The notes: a model not told the origin generated them from the sequence alone. Counted from the stretch's first letter, positions 29,189-38,662 are shown. The stretch: 64,000 nucleotides of DNA from Ferranicluibacter quercicola (GCF_021168455.1 NZ_JAJOZR010000018.1:7257-71256); one strand, 5' to 3'. Numbers and translations: made by a program.

Positions 29189-30542
29189 TCTCCCGGACGG
29201 GCGGGGCACCTCCGCCCGTCATTCGAACGCGAAGCTACCGCTGCGCGTCCTCCTCACCTACGCGCTGCCTGCCGCGCCGCTGGCAGCGCTCGGCCTTCCC
29301 CTCTACTCGCTCGTGCCGACCTACTATACCGAGACGCTTGGCGTGCCGATCGCGACGGCGGGTTGGGTGATCCTTTTGATCCGGCTGTTTGACGCGATCT
29401 CGGACCCGCTGGTCGGTTATACGGCCGACCGGATGGACCCCGCTTTCGGCCGCCGCCGTCTGCTGTTCCTCATGTCGCTTCCGGTCGCGGCTCTTGCCGC
29501 CGTCATGCTGTACTGGCCGGCAGAGACGGCCGGTGCGGGATGGCTCGGCTTCTGGGGATGCGTCGTGTCTCTTGGCTTCACCATGGCCATGGTGCCCTAC
29601 TCTGCCTGGGGCGCGGAGCTTGTCGGCGACTATCACGGGCGCACCCGCCTTTCCGCCTTCCGCGAGACCTTCACGCTGATCGGCACATTGATCGCGATCG
29701 TCCTGCCCTTCGCCATCGGCTTTGAACAGAAGGGGCTGTCCGGCCTCGCGGTCCTCGGTCTCGTCGTCGGCGTCGGCCTGCTCCTTCTGGGCGGCCTCAC
29801 GGTCCGCATGGTGCCGGAGCCCGAGAACCGCACGCAGACGCGACTGTCCCTTGCCGATGCACTGCGCTTTCTCGTGCGCAACAAACCGTTCCTGCGGCTG
29901 GTCCTTGCCTACTTTCTGAATGGCCTTGCCAATGGCATTCCGGCGACGCTGTTTCTCTACTTCGTCTCCGCGCGGCTCGGTCTGCCGGACATGCGCGGGC
30001 CGCTGCTTTTCCTGTACTTCCTCTGCGCCATCGGCGGTGTGCCGCTCGCCAGCGCCTGTGCGGCCCGCTTCGGCAAACACCGTGCGTGGTCCGTCGCCAT
30101 GCTCGTCGCCTGTGCGGTGTTCCTGCTCGCCCCGTTTCTGCCGCCGGGCAGCTTCTACGGCTTCGGCGCGATCTGCGTCGTCACGGGGATTCTCCTCGGG
30201 TTCGATCTGGCGCTCCCGCCCTCCATCCAGGCCGATGTCATCGATGCGGATACGGCCGTTTCCGGTGAACAGCGCGGCGGCTTCTACTTCGCGGCCTGGG
30301 GGCTGGCGACGAAGCTGTCGCTGGCCATCGGCGCCGGTCTCGTCTTCCCCATCCTGTCGGCGGCAGGGTTCGATCCCGCGGCAGGGTCGGGGAACAGCCC
30401 GGATGCACTGTTCGCGCTTGCCGCGCTCTACGCCTGGGTGCCGGTTGTGTTGAAACTCTGCGCCATCGCGCTGATGTGGACGTTTCCGCTGGACGAGCGC
30501 ATGCAGCGTCAGCTACGCGAAGCGATCGCGCCGAACGCCTGA
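29181..30542 (+). CDS. GPH/MelB-type MFS transporter
   Basis: 453 residues, twelve predicted helices, with the sodium:sugar symporter signature region DAISDPLVGYTADRMDPAFGRRR and MVPYSAWGAELVGDYHGRTRLSAFRE. A GPH-family gene is part of the same conserved photo-oxidative stress cluster in other alphaproteobacteria; substrate unknown. Confidence 0.88.
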   Translation: MNDLPDGRGTSARHSNAKLPLRVLLTYALPAAPLAALGLPLYSLVPTYYTETLGVPIATAGWVILLIRLFDAISDPLVGYTADRMDPAFGRRRLLFLMSLPVAALAAVMLYWPAETAGAGWLGFWGCVVSLGFTMAMVPYSAWGAELVGDYHGRTRLSAFRETFTLIGTLIAIVLPFAIGFEQKGLSGLAVLGLVVGVGLLLLGGLTVRMVPEPENRTQTRLSLADALRFLVRNKPFLRLVLAYFLNGLANGIPATLFLYFVSARLGLPDMRGPLLFLYFLCAIGGVPLASACAARFGKHRAWSVAMLVACAVFLLAPFLPPGSFYGFGAICVVTGILLGFDLALPPSIQADVIDADTAVSGEQRGGFYFAAWGLATKLSLAIGAGLVFPILSAAGFDPAAGSGNSPDALFALAALYAWVPVVLKLCAIALMWTFPLDERMQRQLREAIAPNA

Positions 30543-30548
30543 GAGATC

Positions 30549-30953
30549 ATGACACACGAACCGTCCTTGCCCGCCGGCCTGGGCCGAGCCCGCCGGCTCG
30601 CCTGGCTCTATCTCGCGCTTGCCATCGGGATCGAGGTCATCGGCCTCACCGTCATGAAGGCTGCCAGCGCATCCGGGGGCATGGGCGGCTACATCGTCAT
30701 GTATGTGGCGATCGCGCTGTCCTATGTCTGTCTGGCAAAAGCCGTGCGAACGCTGCCCGTGGGTGTCGCCTATGCCATCTGGGAGGGGTCGGGGATTGCG
30801 CTGATCACGCTGGTGTCGGTGTTCTTCTTCCACCACGACCTCAGCAATCGGGAGCTCATCGGCCTTGCCATGGCCGTTCTCGGCATCATTCTCGTGAATG
30901 CCGGCGAGGACCATGGAACCACGCCTGCGGAGGCTGCCGATGAGCCTGCCTGA
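30549..30953 (+). CDS. SMR-type small multidrug/quaternary amine transporter, subunit A
   Basis: 134 residues, four helices. The Glu of helix 1 that carries protons is present (LYLALAIGIEVIGLTVMKAA), with YAIWEGSGIALITLVSVFFF. N- and C-terminal extensions are longer than in EmrE. It overlaps the second SMR gene by 14 nt, so a paired (MdtIJ/EbrAB-like) transporter is likely. Confidence 0.88.
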   Translation: MTHEPSLPAGLGRARRLAWLYLALAIGIEVIGLTVMKAASASGGMGGYIVMYVAIALSYVCLAKAVRTLPVGVAYAIWEGSGIALITLVSVFFFHHDLSNRELIGLAMAVLGIILVNAGEDHGTTPAEAADEPA

Positions 30954-31266
30954 GATGCCCTTCATCCTCGCCGTCCTTGCAGGCCTGTTCGACGTTGCGG
31001 CAAACCTTGCCTCCAGCAAGTCCGAAGGCTTCTCCCGCAAAGGCTGGGGCGTGATGTCGATCCTGCTCGTGCTCGTAGCCTTTGCGCTGCTCGCGGAAGC
31101 CGTGCGCGGCATGGACCTGGCCGTTGCCTACGGCATCCTCGGCGCGACCGGGATCTTCGGGACGGCGATCAGCGCGCGGTTGCTTTTCGAGCAGAAGCTG
31201 AAACCGATCGGCTGGGTCGGTTTGGCTCTGGTGTTCGGCGCCGTGCTCGTGCTTCACACAGCCTGA
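30940..31266 (+). CDS. SMR-type transporter, subunit B
   Basis: 108 residues, four helices. The helix-1 Glu is replaced: the segment reads ILAVLAGLFDVAANLASSK, with Asp at the coupling position. An asymmetric pair with the preceding gene is therefore probable. GGAGG precedes ATG 30940. The end overlaps the convergent SDR gene by 13 nt. Confidence 0.85.
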   Translation: MSLPEMPFILAVLAGLFDVAANLASSKSEGFSRKGWGVMSILLVLVAFALLAEAVRGMDLAVAYGILGATGIFGTAISARLLFEQKLKPIGWVGLALVFGAVLVLHTA

Positions 31267-32093
31267 GGCTCTTCGGGCTTGCCGCCCGGCAGACGCGCCG
31301 TCACGGACGGGCGCTTCTTCCATCCCGTTGCAGCATTGACCAGGGGAAAATACAGCCAGTAGGGCAGGATATTGATGAACTTCAGAACATAGGTGAAGCG
31401 CTTCGGGAAGGTGATCTCGAAGCCCGAGCCCTGAAGCCCCGACACGATCGCGCCCGCCGCCTCGTCCGGCGAAACGAGCGCCGGCATCGGGAAGGCGTTC
31501 TCCTTCGTCGCCGGTGTGTCCACGAAGCCGGGATTGACCACCTGAATGCGGATACCCTGTTTGTCCAGATCGAACTTCAGGCTTTCCGCCATATTGATCA
31601 GGGCGGCCTTCGTCGCACCATAGGCCCCGCTCGTCGGCAGGCCGCCATAGCCGGTGACGGAGGAGACGATGGCGATCTGCCCCTGCCCCCGCGCCTTCAT
31701 GTGGCGGATCGCCGGCAGCAGGCAGTTGACCACGCCGTTCAGGTTGACGGAAAAGGTCTCCTGAAAATCCTCGAGATGCAGATCCTCGCCATGCACGGGC
31801 TTGAAGACACCGGCGTTAAGGGCGACCAGCGCCAGCGTCCCGTGATCATATTCGATCGAGGCGATCACGCGCTCCATATCCTGCGGATCGGTGACGTCGC
31901 CATCGAGCACGATGACGCGGCCAGGACCCGTCGCCTCCCGCTGCAAGGCCACGAGCTTGTCATGGCTGCGCGCGGTGACAACGACGCCGAAGCCCTCGGC
32001 CACCAGCTTCAGGGCCAACGCCCGACCGATGCCCGAGCTGGCGCCCGTGACCCAGGCGAGACCGTGTTCCGGACGTGCGATGAAAGACGACAT
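31254..32093 (-). CDS. Short-chain dehydrogenase/reductase
   Basis: 279 residues. NAD(P) motif TGASSGIGRALAL, NAG motif (ALNAGVF), catalytic Ser and YGATK (YxxxK). The C-terminal extension has a hydrophobic stretch (FINILPYWLYFPLVN) that may touch the membrane. ATG 32093 preceded by GGAG. Downstream of the ChrR-like gene by 99 bp and probably in its transcript; SDR genes are part of the same regulon in relatives. Confidence 0.88.
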   Translation of the reverse strand: MSSFIARPEHGLAWVTGASSGIGRALALKLVAEGFGVVVTARSHDKLVALQREATGPGRVIVLDGDVTDPQDMERVIASIEYDHGTLALVALNAGVFKPVHGEDLHLEDFQETFSVNLNGVVNCLLPAIRHMKARGQGQIAIVSSVTGYGGLPTSGAYGATKAALINMAESLKFDLDKQGIRIQVVNPGFVDTPATKENAFPMPALVSPDEAAGAIVSGLQGSGFEITFPKRFTYVLKFINILPYWLYFPLVNAATGWKKRPSVTARLPGGKPEEPQAV

Positions 32094-32192
32094 GTTCCGT
32101 TTCTCCCAGGCGCGCGATAAGCCTGTTTCCGTTGATCCGATGATGACATAGAGCGGCGGCAATCTCCGGAAAGACGCGTGCCCTGCGGCGAT

Positions 32193-32846
32193 TCAGCCGA
32201 TCAGATCGCCAAGGCGACGACCGAGTGAGCCGCGAAGCTTGACCGGCGCATCCGTGACCGCGAAAACGATGCAGTGCTCGCCGCCGTCGGCGATCGGCCG
32301 ATGATCTAGGCTGTCGTCGGCGACCGAAATGTCGCCGCGGCCGAAGCGGCCCCGGACATCGCTGAACGCCCCGTGCAGCACCAGAGAAAGCTCGAAACCC
32401 TCATGTGTATGCTCCGGAATGGCCCGGCCCGGACGGATGCGGTAGAACGACACATCGCAGCCGTCGATCTTGCCCAAGGTATATTCCTTCAGCCCGGGCA
32501 GCTTCCAGCGCCAGGGAATATCGTGCCGGTCGAAGCCCGCAAACGCGCGCAACACGCCTGGCCACCCGTTCTGATCCTGAGGGTTCGGCTGCGGTGCCGT
32601 GGGGAGCAATAGCGGCGGACTGGACAGAATGGCCGCCATGCTGTTTTCCGGATCGGACAGCGGCGCCGGTTCGAGCGTCTCGACGAGATCTCCGGCCGCA
32701 GCCTCGAAGGCCGCAACGGTCTGACGATTGACAGACGCCAGTTCCAGATGTGCCGCAACGAGGACGCGGGCAGGCTCCGGCAGAATACCAGCCGCATAAT
32801 GCGCCATCAGCGCATCCACCGTATCGAGTTCACGCGTCGTCATCAC
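32193..32846 (-). CDS. ChrR-like cupin protein lacking the zinc cysteines
   Basis: 217 residues in two domains. The N-terminal ZAS-like anti-sigma domain has His33 of the HxxxCxxC motif, but both cysteines are replaced (Ala37, Asn40: HLELASVN). The C-terminal cupin keeps its metal ligands (His146, His148, Glu152 and His182). Classical ChrR holds an ECF sigma factor and releases it on singlet oxygen; no sigma gene lies here, and loss of the zinc ligands makes sigma binding doubtful. Driven by an RpoE/ChrR promoter at 32895-32924. Confidence 0.85.
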   Translation of the reverse strand: MMTTRELDTVDALMAHYAAGILPEPARVLVAAHLELASVNRQTVAAFEAAAGDLVETLEPAPLSDPENSMAAILSSPPLLLPTAPQPNPQDQNGWPGVLRAFAGFDRHDIPWRWKLPGLKEYTLGKIDGCDVSFYRIRPGRAIPEHTHEGFELSLVLHGAFSDVRGRFGRGDISVADDSLDHRPIADGGEHCIVFAVTDAPVKLRGSLGRRLGDLIG

Positions 32847-32894
32847 ACTCTGTCCACCGTCCCCTCCAGAGGACGCCCCTCAGACAATAATGAT

Positions 32895-32924
32895 TTCTTA
32901 CGATCCTGTCTCGGCTGTGGATCA
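32895..32924 (-). promoter_or_regulatory. RpoE/ChrR-type promoter of the ChrR-like gene
   Basis: On the minus strand TGATCC (32919-32924), exactly 18 bp, TAAGAA (32895-32900), a perfect match to the consensus. It lies 48 bp before the ChrR-like start. Together with the promoter at 24153 it brackets the cluster. Confidence 0.8.
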
Positions 32925-33147
32925 CCGAATTGTGCAATGTGCGCTTCCAGACGAATATTGCGCCGCAGAGCCACCTCGCAAAACCGTTTTCCTTGCAGCC
33001 GGCTGTTTGCAGCGGCAAAAGGAGGAGAACCATCCCGCGGCGTTCGGTTGCGCTCTTCGCCGGCCTTGCCGCCGCCCCGCGTCCGGCTATGTTGCGCTGA
33101 AGCTCGCCGACGTTCCCATTGCGATTCTCCTTCAAGAGGTCCCAGAC

Positions 33148-34191
33148 ATGCCCGCATTGAATTCCGTTCTCGACGCCATCGGCAATACGCCCCTGATCCG
33201 CCTGAAGGCGGCGTCGGATGCGACCGGCTGCACGATTCTCGGAAAGGCCGAGTTTCTCAATCCCGGGCAATCGGTGAAGGACCGTGCGGCGCTGTCGATC
33301 ATTCGCGCGGCGGAACGCGAGGGCGCGTTGCGCCCCGGCGGCGTCATCGTCGAGGGAACGGCCGGCAACACGGGGATCGGTCTGGCGCTGGTCGCACAGG
33401 CACTCGGCTATCGCACCGTCATCGTCATTCCGGAAACGCAGAGCCAGGAAAAGAAGGATGCGCTGAAGCTGCTGGGGGCCGAGCTGGTCGAGGTTCCCGC
33501 CGTTCCCTACCGCAATCCGAACAACTACGTAAAACTTTCCGGCCGCCTCGCCGAGCAGCTGGCGCGGACCGAGCCGAACGGCGCGATCTGGGCGAACCAG
33601 TTCGACAACACAGCCAACCGTGCCGCCCATGTCGAGACGACGGCGCCGGAAATCTGGTGGGACACCGACGGCAAGGTCGATGGCTTCATCTGCGCCGTCG
33701 GCTCCGGCGGCACGCTTGCCGGCGTGGCCGAAGGCCTGCGCGGGTTCAATCCGGATATCAAGATCGGGCTTGCGGACCCCGAGGGCGCCGCTCTTTTCAG
33801 CTATTACACGGAAGGCGAGTTCTCCGCGCCGGGCAGCTCGATCACCGAGGGCATCGGTCAGGGCCGTATCACGGCAAACCTCGAAGGGTTCATGCCGGAC
33901 TATTCCTACCGCATCCCCGACGCCGAAGCGGTTCCGCTGGTGTTCGACCTGATCGAGAAGGAGGGACTCTGCCTCGGCGGTTCCTCCGGTATCAATATTG
34001 CCGGCGCGATCCGCATGGCGCGGGATCTCGGCCCCGGACATACGATCGTGACGATCCTCTGCGACTATGGCAACCGCTACCAGTCGAAGCTGTTCAATCC
34101 GGATTTTCTGAAATCCAAGGGCCTGCCGGTTCCGGACTTTCTCACCCGGCACAGCAAGATCGATGTTCCCTACGAAGCGGCAAGCGCCTGA
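33148..34191 (+). CDS. cysK: Cysteine synthase A family (PLP)
   Basis: 347 residues. O-acetylserine sulfhydrylase fold; PLP-binding Lys in NPGQSVKDRAAL, EGTAGNTGIGLAL substrate loop, and GSGGTLAG phosphate loop. The C-terminus is about 30 residues longer than E. coli CysK. Makes L-cysteine from O-acetylserine and sulfide. AAGAGG upstream of ATG 33148. A short gap of 4 nt to alaX suggests an operon with the following genes. Confidence 0.92.
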   Translation: MPALNSVLDAIGNTPLIRLKAASDATGCTILGKAEFLNPGQSVKDRAALSIIRAAEREGALRPGGVIVEGTAGNTGIGLALVAQALGYRTVIVIPETQSQEKKDALKLLGAELVEVPAVPYRNPNNYVKLSGRLAEQLARTEPNGAIWANQFDNTANRAAHVETTAPEIWWDTDGKVDGFICAVGSGGTLAGVAEGLRGFNPDIKIGLADPEGAALFSYYTEGEFSAPGSSITEGIGQGRITANLEGFMPDYSYRIPDAEAVPLVFDLIEKEGLCLGGSSGINIAGAIRMARDLGPGHTIVTILCDYGNRYQSKLFNPDFLKSKGLPVPDFLTRHSKIDVPYEAASA

Positions 34192-34195
34192 CGCG

Positions 34196-34951
34196 ATGAC
34201 GATGTCCCCCACGCAAAAAACCGACGCCCTGTTCCGTGACGACTTCTATCTCTCGACCTGCGAGGGACGGGTGACCGACGTGCTGGAAGACGGCGGCATC
34301 GTGCTCGATCGTACCTGCTTCTATGCGACATCCGGCGGGCAGCCCGGCGATCTCGGCTTCCTGGAGCGCGCCGACGGCAGCCGGATCGAGATCGCGACCA
34401 CGCGAACGGGCGCGAACAAGGATATCATCGTGCATGTGCCTGCCGAGGGTCAGGCACGTCCGGAGGTCGGTGAAGAGATCGTGGCGCATATCGACTGGCC
34501 GCGCCGCTACAAGCTGATGCGGATGCATACGGCCTGCCATCTGCTGTCGGTCGTCTGCTCCTATCCGATCACGGGTGCCGCTGTGGGCGAAGACGAGAGC
34601 CGGGTCGATTTCGACATGAGCGAGACGATCGACAAGGACGCGGTGACCGAAGAAATGATGGCGCTCGTGCGCGCGAATCATCCGATCATGGTCCGCTGGA
34701 TCACGGATGACGAGCTTCTCGCCAATCCCGATATCGTCAAGTCGAAGAACGTTCGTCCGCCGCTCGGCCTCGGGCGCGTGAGCCTTGTCTGCATCGGCGA
34801 GGACGCCGCCATCGACAGCCAGCCCTGCGGCGGCACGCATGTGTCCGAGACGCAGGAGGTGGGCGACATCCACATCGCGAAGATCGAGAAGAAGGGCAAG
34901 GAGAACCGGCGCTTCCGCATCCGCTTCGGCCCGCCCGAGACTGCCGCCTGA
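34196..34951 (+). CDS. Alanyl-tRNA editing protein (AlaX)
   Basis: 251 residues. Free-standing editing domain of AlaRS that deacylates Ser-tRNA(Ala): metal motifs HTACHLL (HxxxH) and CGGTHV. ATG 34196 or 34202. Confidence 0.9.
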   Translation: MTMSPTQKTDALFRDDFYLSTCEGRVTDVLEDGGIVLDRTCFYATSGGQPGDLGFLERADGSRIEIATTRTGANKDIIVHVPAEGQARPEVGEEIVAHIDWPRRYKLMRMHTACHLLSVVCSYPITGAAVGEDESRVDFDMSETIDKDAVTEEMMALVRANHPIMVRWITDDELLANPDIVKSKNVRPPLGLGRVSLVCIGEDAAIDSQPCGGTHVSETQEVGDIHIAKIEKKGKENRRFRIRFGPPETAA

Positions 34952-34989
34952 ACCTGCGCATCCCCTTTCACTGACATGGATTTACCCGA

Positions 34990-35844
34990 ATGCGTGAAGA
35001 CAAAAGCCCCCTCGTCGTCAGCAGCGACTGGCTGCAGGCGCGCCTTGGCGATGCCGGCCTGCGGATCGTCGATGCCTCATGGTATCTGCCGGCCCACAAG
35101 CGCGATCCGAAGGCGGAATATGCAGCCGGGCACGTTCCCGGCGCGATCTTCTTCGACCATGATGGGCTTTCCGACGCGACGAGCGGGCTGCCGCACACCC
35201 TGCCCACTCCGGATGCCTTCGCCGCGTCCGTCGGCGCTTTAGGCATCGCCGAGATGGACATGATCGTCGTCTACGACGGTCCCGGCTTCTTTTCCGCGCC
35301 TCGCGCCTGGTGGATGTTCCGCGTGATGGGCGCAAAAGAGGTGTATGTGCTCGACGGCGGGCTCGATGGCTGGAAAAGCGAAGGCCGGCCGGTGACCACC
35401 GAAACGCCGCCGGTCTCTCCGGCCACGTTCCACCCCACCTTCGACGCGCACGCCGTGACGTCCTTCACCGAGATGACGCAGATCGTCGGCGAGGGCAGCC
35501 GGCAGATCGCGGATGCCCGCAGCCTCGGCCGCTTCACGGGTGAGGAAGCGGAGCCTCGCGCCGGCATGCGATCGGGTCATATGCCGGGCGCCCTCAGCCT
35601 TCCGGCCGGCGGTTTCGCAGCGAACGGCCACTTCAAGTCCCTGCCGGAGCTGCAGAAACTCGTTGCGGACGCCGGAATCGATCTCGACAAACCGGTGGTG
35701 ACCAGCTGCGGCTCCGGCATCACGGCGGCGATCATCACGCTCGCGCTGCAATCCCTTGGACATACCGATAATACGCTCTACGATGGATCCTGGTCGGAAT
35801 GGGGGAGTCGCGCTGATACCGCGATTGCAACCGGAAACCCTTAG
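34990..35844 (+). CDS. sseA: 3-mercaptopyruvate sulfurtransferase (two rhodanese domains)
   Basis: 284 residues. N-terminal inactive rhodanese domain (about 10-130) and C-terminal catalytic one (about 155-280) with active Cys240 in the loop CGSGITA, the 3-mercaptopyruvate type. Moves sulfane sulfur to thiols or cyanide; neighbourhood with cysK fits sulfur metabolism. Confidence 0.92.
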   Translation: MREDKSPLVVSSDWLQARLGDAGLRIVDASWYLPAHKRDPKAEYAAGHVPGAIFFDHDGLSDATSGLPHTLPTPDAFAASVGALGIAEMDMIVVYDGPGFFSAPRAWWMFRVMGAKEVYVLDGGLDGWKSEGRPVTTETPPVSPATFHPTFDAHAVTSFTEMTQIVGEGSRQIADARSLGRFTGEEAEPRAGMRSGHMPGALSLPAGGFAANGHFKSLPELQKLVADAGIDLDKPVVTSCGSGITAAIITLALQSLGHTDNTLYDGSWSEWGSRADTAIATGNP

Positions 35845-35864
35845 ACGGGAAGAGTGGAACACGC

Positions 35865-36491
35865 ATGGAATTGGTAGACGCAGTCGCTTTGAACGGGACG
35901 GAAACCAACGCATCGGTGGATGCCGGGATCGCTCTGGTGCCGGGGCAGCCGGCCACGATCCACATCACCGAACTGGAGATGACAGCGGCGCCGAAACAAA
36001 GCCTGCCGTTCCCCGTCAATATCCAGACGGCGCTGATGCGCGTCGTGGATATTCCGCCCGCCTATTACCGATTCCTTTATTTGCAGGTCGGCCGTCGCTG
36101 GCATTGGGTCGATCGGCTCCGTCTCGACGATGAGGCGCTGGCTGCGGTCCTGCATGACAAGCGCAATTGCGTAACGGTTCTTTATGTAAACGGCGCCCCG
36201 GCCGGCTTCTTCGAAGTCCTGCATGTGGACCAGGACACGGTCGAGCTGACCCATTTCGGCCTGTTCGAGCGTGCCCTTGGCCTCGGTCTCGGCAAGTGGT
36301 TCCTGCTTCAGGCGCTCTACGGCTGTTGGAGCTATGGCCCGAAGGTGGTCAAGGTCCAGACGAACAATCTCGACCACCCCCGCGCCATCCAGCTCTACCA
36401 GCGATTCGGTTTCTCCCCCGTCGCCACGCGGGAAGACCAGCTCGTGCCGCTGACCGAAGAGGAAATGCTCGAGCTCGTTCGGAAGCTCTGA
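35865..36491 (+). CDS. GNAT-family N-acetyltransferase
   Basis: 208 residues. Acetyl-CoA loop in GLGLGKWFLLQAL and the C-terminal NNLDHPRAIQLYQRFGF typical of GNAT. The N-terminal 60 residues are extra. Substrate unknown. It follows sseA by 20 nt. Confidence 0.88.
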   Translation: MELVDAVALNGTETNASVDAGIALVPGQPATIHITELEMTAAPKQSLPFPVNIQTALMRVVDIPPAYYRFLYLQVGRRWHWVDRLRLDDEALAAVLHDKRNCVTVLYVNGAPAGFFEVLHVDQDTVELTHFGLFERALGLGLGKWFLLQALYGCWSYGPKVVKVQTNNLDHPRAIQLYQRFGFSPVATREDQLVPLTEEEMLELVRKL

Positions 36492-36567
36492 CGATCGTTC
36501 GTCCGGAAACGGGTGTCGGCGGCGCGTCCGTTTCGTCATGATCCTTGAAACCAGCAGGGAGACCAGT

Positions 36568-37041
36568 ATGACGACGATCCGCTTTACCGCGATGCCCACC
36601 GAAGACGCGATGCAGATCTGGACAGGCGGGACAGACGCCTACGGCCTGATGCCGGAACGCTTCGTGTCGGACGGCGACGGCAATCCGTGCCGCCACTGCC
36701 TTGAGCCGATCGCAGACGGCGAACCGGCACTGCTCTTCGCATACCGTCCCTTCCCTGCCGCGCAAGCCTATGCGGAGACCGGGCCGATCTTTCTGCACGC
36801 CGAGCCCTGCCCGCGCTACGCCGCGGAGGAATGCCTGCCGCCGATCCTGAACAGTCCGGATTACATCGTGAGAGGCTACGATCAGGCGAACCGGATCGTC
36901 TACGGGTCCGGCGCGGTGACGCCGACGGATGACGTCATGGATCGAGCGTCGGACATTCTGAAGCGGCCGGAGATGGCCTATGTGCATGTGCGCTCGTCGC
37001 GCAACAACTGCTACCACTGCCGCATCGACCGTGCGGCCTGA
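36568..37041 (+). CDS. DUF1203 family protein
   Basis: 157 residues, with CRHCLEPIADGEPALLFAYRPFPAAQAYAETGPIFLHAEPC, the hallmark of DUF1203. Cys-rich with conserved acidic/aromatic positions, function unknown. ATG 36568 has GGGAGA upstream. Confidence 0.88.
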   Translation: MTTIRFTAMPTEDAMQIWTGGTDAYGLMPERFVSDGDGNPCRHCLEPIADGEPALLFAYRPFPAAQAYAETGPIFLHAEPCPRYAAEECLPPILNSPDYIVRGYDQANRIVYGSGAVTPTDDVMDRASDILKRPEMAYVHVRSSRNNCYHCRIDRAA

Positions 37042-37045
37042 CGGA

Positions 37046-37360
37046 TCAGACCTGGCGGGAAGCGGCGCCGTCGGCAAACAGCGAAGGGCCGTTTTCGTCG
37101 ATGATCTGGTGTGCCTTGCGCAACGCCGCGGAAGAAGCTTCGTCGGCTGAAGAGAACATGTCGGCACGGATGAAGCTGCGCGAGAGCTTCTGCCCGCCCA
37201 CATCCTTCTCGATGACACCGGACAGCCTGTACTGGCTGCCCTCCTTCATCGGCGTCGCCCGGATCAGGCAATCGCCATAGGCCTCGGTCGAGCCGGAGGC
37301 TGCTTCAGGAGCGGTGTCGGACGAGGAGCGGCCGAAGAGACGGGAGAAAAACGATGCCAT
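37046..37360 (-). CDS. HlyU-family protein
   Basis: 104 residues: basic N-terminus (FFSRLFGR), then EAYGDCLIRATPMKEGSQYRLSGVIEK, the HlyU signature. Members were named for a Vibrio regulator but the small rhizobial forms lack a DNA-binding helix; function here uncertain. Convergent with DUF1203 (4-nt gap). Confidence 0.82.
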   Translation of the reverse strand: MASFFSRLFGRSSSDTAPEAASGSTEAYGDCLIRATPMKEGSQYRLSGVIEKDVGGQKLSRSFIRADMFSSADEASSAALRKAHQIIDENGPSLFADGAASRQV

Positions 37361-37408
37361 GCGAAAGATTTAGCCTCCCCGCCCGGCGATGTCAAAGTCC
37401 CCGCGTGC

Positions 37409-38662
37409 TCAGATGACGAGGTTCGACAGGATATCGTTGTCGGTAATGTCCTGATATTTCAGGCCCGCCGCATCGAAGGCCGCGATCAGCGTCGGAAAGT
37501 TCTCCGGACGCTTGGTCTCGATGCCGATGAGGATCGATCCGAAATTGCGCGCGGATTTCTTCAGATATTCGAAGCGAGCGATATCGTCCTCCTCGCCGAG
37601 CAGGCCGAGAAAATCCTTCAACGCGCCGGGCCGCTGCGCCATGCGCAGGATGAAATACTTCTTCAACCCGAGATGCCGCATCGCGCGCTCCTTGACGTCG
37701 GGCAGCCGCTCGAAGTCGAAATTGCCGCCGGAAACGACCGCAACGATCGTCTTGCCGGCAAGCTGCGCCGCGTCCAGTTCGGCAAGGGCCGTGATGGCGA
37801 GAGCGCCCGCCGGCTCCAGCACCACGCCTTCGAGGTTGAGCATTTCGGTGATGGTTACGCAGATCGCGTTCTCGGGCAGGAGCAGCGTCTGGCTGGCCGA
37901 GAAGTGCTTCAGCCGTTCGAAGTTGAGATCTCCGATGCGGCCGACGGCGGCGCCGTCCACGAAGTTATCGACCTGCTCCAGCGTCACCACGGCGCCCGTT
38001 TCCAGACTGCGCTTGAGGCTCGGCGCGCCCTCGGGCTCGCAGAAGACGAAGCCGTTCGGATCGACATCGCCGGCGAAATAGCCGGTCATCCCGGCGGAAA
38101 GACCGCCACCGCCAACCGGCATGATCACCATATCGGGCACGACGCCCTCGGGCAGTTGGGTCGCGACCTCCGCGGCAACGGTCGCCTGTCCCTCGACGAT
38201 ATCGCCGTGGTCGAAGGGGGGCACCATCATGCCGCCGGTCGCTTCCACATGATCGCGCGCCGCCTTGTAGCACTGGTCGAAAATGTCGCCGACGAGCTTG
38301 ATGGTGATGAACGGCCCGCCGAACATGCGCGTCTTGTCGATCTTCTGCTGCGGCGTCGTCACGGGCATGAACACGATGCCCTCGACACCGAAATGGCGGC
38401 AGACGAAGGCGAAGCCCTGGGCGTGATTGCCGGCGGAAGCGCAGACGAAGACGCGGTCCCGCGCGCCGGCCGCAATGGCCTTGCGGAAGAAGTTGAAGGC
38501 GCCGCGGATCTTGTAGGAGCGAACGGGCGACAGATCCTCGCGCTTCAGGTAGATCTTCGCGCCAAACCGGGCGCTGAGATGATCGTTGAGCTGCAGGGGC
38601 GTTTCCGGAAAAATGTCGCGCAACGCCAGCGCTGCCCTGTCCACATCCTGCTTGAAGCTCAT
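37409..38662 (-). CDS. ilvA: Threonine ammonia-lyase, biosynthetic or catabolic type
   Basis: 417 residues. PLP Lys in SPVRSYKIRGAFN; SAGNHAQG and GGGGLSAG loops; C-terminal ACT-like domain (after about 330) of the short TD form. Converts threonine to 2-oxobutanoate, feeding isoleucine synthesis. ATG 38662 has AAGGA upstream. Confidence 0.92.
   Translation of the reverse strand: MSFKQDVDRAALALRDIFPETPLQLNDHLSARFGAKIYLKREDLSPVRSYKIRGAFNFFRKAIAAGARDRVFVCASAGNHAQGFAFVCRHFGVEGIVFMPVTTPQQKIDKTRMFGGPFITIKLVGDIFDQCYKAARDHVEATGGMMVPPFDHGDIVEGQATVAAEVATQLPEGVVPDMVIMPVGGGGLSAGMTGYFAGDVDPNGFVFCEPEGAPSLKRSLETGAVVTLEQVDNFVDGAAVGRIGDLNFERLKHFSASQTLLLPENAICVTITEMLNLEGVVLEPAGALAITALAELDAAQLAGKTIVAVVSGGNFDFERLPDVKERAMRHLGLKKYFILRMAQRPGALKDFLGLLGEEDDIARFEYLKKSARNFGSILIGIETKRPENFPTLIAAFDAAGLKYQDITDNDILSNLVI

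Noticed and set aside
35861..35884. ATGGAATTGGTAGACGCAG at the GNAT start resembles a tRNA-Leu D arm
   Set aside because: No acceptor or anticodon arm follows; it is coding sequence.
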